Positions 4,947-5,172 of a DNA stretch of 5,172 bases are shown piece after piece; within the stretch, counting starts at the first letter, position 1, and each line of letters starts with the position of its first letter. The notes beneath the pieces are model-generated. The model saw nothing but the letters and a program-made list of their open reading frames with translations, was not told where the DNA came from and did not search any database. The position numbers were made by a program, and so were the translations under genes. The stretch comes from Mailhella massiliensis (lineage in GTDB: Bacteria; Desulfobacterota; Desulfovibrionia; Desulfovibrionales; Desulfovibrionaceae), in the NCBI RefSeq assembly GCF_020741395.1, contig NZ_DYZA01000205.1, positions 1 to 5,172 of the forward strand. The letters run 5' to 3'.

Positions 4947-5172
4947 TCACCGTATAACGGAACGGAAAGAATGGAGCTCATAAAATTCATCCACGTAAGG
5001 AAACAATTCCTTCATGATCTCCACACGACGCGGCAGATACGCGCTGTAGCTCTGACGGGTAATGATTTCCGCTACAGGGTCGGCCAGAAGACGGCTCTTC
5101 TTTTCCAGCTCAAAGGCCTTCTCCAACGTGGCGGCGGAACGGGCACTGTTCTCCATTTCGTGCCAGTCGCTT
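4947..5172 (-). CDS. C-terminal part of an unrecognised protein, truncated by the window edge
   Basis: The frame is open from the window edge to a TGA at 4949-4947, giving 74 visible residues that end in FRSVIR. An ATG at 5156 is unlikely to be the start: the frame continues upstream (SDWHE before the Met), and the bases just before it have no ribosome site. The visible part is charged and predicted by eye to be mostly helical, with ATLEKAFELEKKSRLLAD, then YLPRRVEIMKELFPYVDEFYEL. It has no membrane segment or motif I can assign. I do not recognise the family. It is probably the upstream partner of the VOC gene on the same strand, 106 bases away; that spacer contains a small GCCGG/CCGGC hairpin but no T-run. 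Confidence 0.7.
   Translation of the reverse strand, partial: SDWHEMENSARSAATLEKAFELEKKSRLLADPVAEIITRQSYSAYLPRRVEIMKELFPYVDEFYELHSFRSVIR

Noticed and set aside
4841..4990. Longer VOC protein starting at 4990
   Set aside because: The extra 50 residues overlap the coding end of the upstream gene, are unlike VOC sequences, and the AGGAGG site clearly serves the ATG at 4840.

Overview
The window is a stretch of bacterial chromosome with moderately high GC, five protein-coding genes and one tRNA, separated by unusually long non-coding gaps. The IlvE protein and the small SGNH hydrolase resemble, from memory, proteins of sulfate-reducing Desulfovibrionaceae and related gut Desulfobacterota. That placement is an inference from protein character, not a search result.

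Left part (1-1147, + strand). After about 350 bases without a gene comes a 200-residue SGNH/GDSL-type hydrolase (358-960). A tRNA-Glu(CUC) gene (1015-1090) follows, with its own promoter starting three bases after the hydrolase stop codon and a textbook intrinsic terminator after it. The hydrolase has no terminator of its own, so its transcripts probably run through the tRNA.

Middle (1148-2973). A gap of nearly 790 bases (1148-1934) has no convincing protein gene. It holds several hairpins and, on the - strand, a terminator-like hairpin with a T-run downstream of a TTGACA element, so a small RNA is possible there. Next is ssb on the - strand (2018-2533), a complete single-stranded DNA-binding protein with OB fold and acidic tip, followed by a clear - strand terminator. 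A gap of about 440 bases separates ssb from the divergent ilvE and must hold both promoters, but neither is obvious.

Right part (2974-5172). ilvE (+) encodes a complete branched-chain amino acid aminotransferase. It converges on a - strand pair: a small VOC/glyoxalase-fold protein (4415-4840) and, upstream of it, the C-terminal end of an unrecognised gene that runs off the window (4947-5172). The 415-base convergent gap holds the most striking non-coding structure: a 17-bp perfect inverted repeat with a further 7-bp inner stem, a competing terminator-like hairpin using the same left arm, and a 13-bp tandem duplication of the right arm. A second + strand terminator-like hairpin lies just before the VOC stop codon.

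The genes look like ordinary housekeeping or metabolic neighbours and not one dedicated system. I saw no CRISPR array, transposase, phage gene or defence system. The points worth a second look are the structured convergent gap, the possible small RNA downstream of ssb, and a substituted oxyanion-hole position in the SGNH hydrolase.
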